From assembly GCA_001920415.1 (NCBI GenBank), contig MNJR01000017.1, forward strand, positions 121,457 through 184,663: a DNA stretch of 63,207 nt, in the 5' to 3' direction. Origin of the DNA: Acidobacteria bacterium 13_1_20CM_3_53_8. GTDB taxonomy: Bacteria > Acidobacteriota > Blastocatellia > Pyrinomonadales > Pyrinomonadaceae. The notes under the pieces are model-generated. The model did no database searches. It saw only the letters and a program-made list of their open reading frames with translations, and was not told where the DNA came from. Both the position numbers and the translations under genes were made by a program. This document shows positions 60,352 through 63,207 of this stretch, one piece after another (the first letter of the stretch is position 1; each line of letters opens with the position of its first letter).

Positions 60352-61083
60352 CTACGGAGTTGCCGAGGACGACGGCGTAGGCGAAGCCAGGTGTCTGGTT
60401 GCCTTGACCGGAATGTTTATCTTGCACATCCCGTTTGGAGGCACGGCTGGACAATCCTGGTTGTTGATTAAGACATGCTTAATCTTGCTGGTGCTGACGC
60501 AGTTCGAGAAGTGGCTCGGCTGTCCCGGCCCATTAGCAATTCCCGGGTACTCGCGCGGGTCGAAAGTTATATCGACGCCTGTCGTCGTGCTGTTTATGGT
60601 GATGTTCTTATTCGCGCCGCCGCCGTCAATCACAATCGTTGCGCCTTGCGGGTACGGACTCGGAGTCGGACAAGCCGGAGGCGATGGACTCGGCGATGGA
60701 CTCGGCGATGGAGATGGCGACCCGAGATGGCACGCGCCCAGGTGCTCGCCCGGTTCAACCGTCACCGCCCCGTCTAATCGGCAACCCGTGCATGTGAACT
60801 TCCCTGGGACGCTCGGATTAGGCACCCAGTAAGTGGGATCGAGAACGATGTCAATCGTGCCGCCGTTGATGATGATTGGCGTGTCAATCTCATCTCCTGC
60901 GTGAGTTGGAATCGGACTCGTCGCGGGCGACGCCGAAGGCCTCTGATTCGTGTTGTACTGATTCGAATTTGTCTGCGGGCCGGGGCATCCGGTTATTAGA
61001 GCCACAAGCGCAAGGGCTATTATGCCTGCGAGGTAGCGTGTGATGCTAAATGTCTGGAACCTGTCTCTCTTTTTGGGATTCAT
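60352..61083 (-). CDS. Hypothetical lipoprotein with SP-repeat linker
   Basis: The 243-aa product has a signal and lipobox (LVALITGCPGPQ, Cys near residue 33). Two short beta-rich parts, IIINGGTIDIVLDPTYWVP and ATIVIDGGGANKNITINSTT, flank a linker of seven SP units. Several Cys pairs (CTGC, CHLG, CVS, CPA, CKI) may form disulfides. AAGGAG is 7 bases before the ATG. It starts 19 bases after the TPR gene stop, so both are likely in one operon. No family is recognised. The SP repeat in the DNA is a run of GGCGAT-type units. Confidence 0.7.
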   Translation of the reverse strand: MNPKKRDRFQTFSITRYLAGIIALALVALITGCPGPQTNSNQYNTNQRPSASPATSPIPTHAGDEIDTPIIINGGTIDIVLDPTYWVPNPSVPGKFTCTGCRLDGAVTVEPGEHLGACHLGSPSPSPSPSPSPSPPACPTPSPYPQGATIVIDGGGANKNITINSTTTGVDITFDPREYPGIANGPGQPSHFSNCVSTSKIKHVLINNQDCPAVPPNGMCKINIPVKATRHLASPTPSSSATP

Positions 61084-61102
61084 GTGATCGCTCCTTTGGG
61101 GA

Positions 61103-63207
61103 TTAGGGTGAGTTCATTGGTTTTACAGCAACTACTTCGCTGAGTTGTTTGCGCAGGTACTGCACGTCTGGCCTGTTAAGATAGCTTCTGTAATTATCAC
61201 TTCCCCACTTTTGCTCTAGCTGCACCAGCAAGTCTGAAGCTCGCGCAACAGAGCTTTGTGCGCTGGCCTGATCGCCCATCTTCAGGCTGGCGAGCGCGGC
61301 GACGAGCCACGCACGCCATTCCAACTCTTGATGCGCGTATCTGGCAAAGCTCTGCTGCGCCTCTACGGCTCTAGCCAGAGCACCTCGCGCATCGCCCGCT
61401 TCCAGCAGTGCGCGTGAAAGAGCCAGCGATGCTCTTGAAATGCGCCAGGGGTCGCCAGAGCGCGAAGCTATATCAAAAGCCTCCTGGCATAACTGTTTCC
61501 CTTCGTTCTTTGCTCCCGAAAGTGATTGCGCCAATCCTAGAGCGAGCTTGGCCTCGAAGGTGGTATCTTCTGATTGATTGCCCACCAGAGTAAGAGCCTC
61601 TTGCGCATAGGCTTTAGCTTCCGGGAAACGACGCTGGCTGAGCGCTATCTCCGCTTCTATCTGGCTGAGTGCGGCCATGTATGTTTTAGAGTAGCCGCCG
61701 CTCGAAAGTGTCTTTGCCTGATTCAAGGCGTCGCTGGCTTCACTGTAACGACCGAGCCGCCAGAAGATGTCTGCGCGGTTTATAAGGGCTGGAATAATCT
61801 TTTGCGGGTTGTTCAATGACCGTGCAGCCTCAAAACTCTGCTCAAAGTAGTTGAGCGCATCTGGATACTGCCCCTGTCGCAGCTTCACAGTGCCTATTCC
61901 TTCTTGTGCGAGTAGGACTTGAGACTGATCTGCCACTTGCCTGGCCGTTACGAGCAACTGTTCGAAGGCGCGCAATGCTGCGTCGTAATCGCCCTTCTGG
62001 CGATTGGCGCGCGCAAGTAAAGTCAGCGCACTGAAAGTCTCCATGCGATAGCCGCCCTGCTGGTAGAAAGGGAGCGCTTGCTGGATATATGCTATGGCTT
62101 CGTCCGTGTGGCCTTGCGTTACGCTCAGGTTTCCGAGAGAAAGCAGTGCGCGCGCTTCGTTAAGACGACCCTTATAGCGACGCGCGAATTCGAGCGCTTG
62201 CTTGAAATACTTTTCCGCTTCGTCGTAAGCGCCGCGCAGGAAGAAAGTGTTGCCCAGACTGATGAGTCCGTTCGTCGCCAGATTCTCAAGGCCGTTCGTT
62301 CTAGCCAGATCAATAGCCTCTGTAGCAATCTGTTCGGCCTGCGGCGTGTTGCCTTCGGCTGAAGAAAGAGTGCTTAATTGAAGCAGCGTTTTGATCTGCT
62401 GCGAGAGATTGTTGGTATTGCGCGCAAGGTCTAGCGCCTTCTGCAACTCTGCTCGCGCTTCATTCAGATGATTACTGTTATTAAAGAGCGTGCCGCGCTG
62501 GTAAAAGACTTCCGCCTCTCCTTCCACATTCGATAGAGTTTGATAGATGCTCTGCGCTTTGGCGAAGGCCGCATCCGACGCGGCCATGTTCTGCTGCCGA
62601 CCATAGAGCACGCCCAGGCGCAGGTATGCGGCTGCCGCCTGCGCGTCCAACTCCGTCGCCTTCACGTAAGCCTCAATAGCTTTAACCGCATCGCTGTTCT
62701 TCTCATAAGCTCTGCCCAGATCAATAAAGGCGTAAGACTTCTCCGAGTCTGGCGCACTCTCGGTTATTGAGCGGTAGCTTTCAATCGCGCCTGCGAAATC
62801 GCGCGAGACCGTCTGCGTTATCGCCTGAAGGTATAGAGCGTCGAGCGCAGGAAGAGCCGAGCGGTCTGGCACGAGCGAGCCTGCGAGCAGAATTTCATCC
62901 TTCGCTCGATCCGCGAAATCCAGTTCAGTGAGCGCTTCGGCAAGACGCGCATGAGCCAGCGCAAACTTGCTGTCCGTATTAACTGACTGCTCAAGAATCT
63001 TGCTGGCCTTGTAATAAGTACCGTCGCGCAGCGCGTTCGTCCCTTCACGATACCAGCGCATGGCCGCGTCCGAGGGCTGGTGCGTTCTGCCGCGCGTCCA
63101 GTGATAGATGCCCCACGCGCTCAGCAAGACTACGGCGAACGCGGCGACGAATGCGAAGAGCGAGATGCGCGGACGGCGCAGCACTTCGGAAACTGTTGTG
63201 AGCGCGC
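61103..63207 (-). CDS. TPR-repeat protein, 5' end outside the window
   Basis: The frame is open to the right edge (ALTTVSEVLRRPRISLF), so the coding sequence starts beyond base 63207. A membrane helix (AFVAAFAVVLLSAWGIYHW) is followed by about 620 residues of tetratricopeptide repeats, for example FALAHARLAEALTELD, AAAYLRLGVLYGRQQNMAAS, ALLSLGNLSVTQGHTDEAIA and SALTLLARANRQKGDYDAAL. In Acidobacteria this organisation is typical for the extracytoplasmic part of Ser/Thr protein kinases, with the kinase domain before the helix. The kinase part would be encoded outside. The protein probably senses or scaffolds partners at the envelope. Confidence 0.85.
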   Translation of the reverse strand, partial: ALTTVSEVLRRPRISLFAFVAAFAVVLLSAWGIYHWTRGRTHQPSDAAMRWYREGTNALRDGTYYKASKILEQSVNTDSKFALAHARLAEALTELDFADRAKDEILLAGSLVPDRSALPALDALYLQAITQTVSRDFAGAIESYRSITESAPDSEKSYAFIDLGRAYEKNSDAVKAIEAYVKATELDAQAAAAYLRLGVLYGRQQNMAASDAAFAKAQSIYQTLSNVEGEAEVFYQRGTLFNNSNHLNEARAELQKALDLARNTNNLSQQIKTLLQLSTLSSAEGNTPQAEQIATEAIDLARTNGLENLATNGLISLGNTFFLRGAYDEAEKYFKQALEFARRYKGRLNEARALLSLGNLSVTQGHTDEAIAYIQQALPFYQQGGYRMETFSALTLLARANRQKGDYDAALRAFEQLLVTARQVADQSQVLLAQEGIGTVKLRQGQYPDALNYFEQSFEAARSLNNPQKIIPALINRADIFWRLGRYSEASDALNQAKTLSSGGYSKTYMAALSQIEAEIALSQRRFPEAKAYAQEALTLVGNQSEDTTFEAKLALGLAQSLSGAKNEGKQLCQEAFDIASRSGDPWRISRASLALSRALLEAGDARGALARAVEAQQSFARYAHQELEWRAWLVAALASLKMGDQASAQSSVARASDLLVQLEQKWGSDNYRSYLNRPDVQYLRKQLSEVVAVKPMNSP

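Overview
ORGANISM. The window looks like chromosomal DNA of a GC-rich, AT-spacer bacterium, most likely Acidobacteriota (perhaps class Blastocatellia). The inference rests on the gene set: a 2-oxoacid:ferredoxin oxidoreductase pair, a TPR/kinase-type C-terminal region, a beta-lactamase/LolA-like fusion, MGDG-synthase-like glycosyltransferases, a fatty-acyl desaturase, PuuD-type and DUF6438 proteins, and an EF-hand C-terminal domain frequent in that phylum. No rRNA or tRNA gene was recognised, so the placement is tentative.

LAYOUT. 0-4.6 kb: small secreted or basic proteins, then an SDR dehydrogenase with a GH63-like glycosidase. 4.8-8.1 kb: a minus-strand group of poorly characterised exported proteins (EF-hand, TlpA-like, membrane-anchored, and a possible 61-aa peptide), all with strong GGAGG ribosome sites. 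8.3-10.7 kb: a B12-binding radical SAM protein and a Crp/Fnr regulator. 10.7-17 kb: many small proteins (omega-like, zinc ribbon, DnaJ-type zinc finger), a desaturase operon, IF-1, a DEAD-box helicase and an RRM protein. 17.2-20.3 kb: a type II restriction-modification pair lying between the two ends of a broken MmeI-like gene. 20.8-29.7 kb: a minus-strand biosynthetic-looking cluster with an adenylate-forming enzyme, PLP aminotransferase, HAD phosphatase, deacetylase, two MGDG-synthase-like glycosyltransferases and an ABC exporter. 30-38.5 kb: a radical SAM enzyme, CBS protein, Hsp20, Lon, a broken cation/proton antiporter and small proteins. 38.6-45.4 kb: a serine hydrolase and the KorAB operon, which carries two accessory genes between its subunits. 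45.9-51.7 kb: Fe-S biogenesis (NifS, NifU-Bfd, Mrp, HesB/IscA), DUF6438, GNAT and ferredoxin. 52-63 kb: a PuuD-like protein, SOD, lipoproteins, a response regulator and hybrid kinase, a histone H1-like protein and a TPR protein that runs off the end.

REPEATS. The most striking non-coding signal is a set of intergenic inverted repeats made of reiterated short AT-rich words (for example AAAAGGTAAAAGGCAAAAG and its complement), with related loops, found at more than fifteen junctions and often touching stop codons. A second class consists of GC-rich multi-hairpin elements of 200-270 bp. One of these, near 29.8 kb, has a clear inverted copy near 33.0 kb.

HOW THE GENES FIT TOGETHER. Housekeeping and stress functions (Lon, Hsp20, SOD, Fe-S assembly, IF-1, helicase) are interspersed with accessory modules. 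KorAB, the ferredoxin and the Fe-S genes form a coherent low-potential electron-transfer and cofactor theme. The 20.8-29.7 kb cluster probably makes and exports a glycosylated, possibly lipid-linked, product that cannot be identified from sequence alone.
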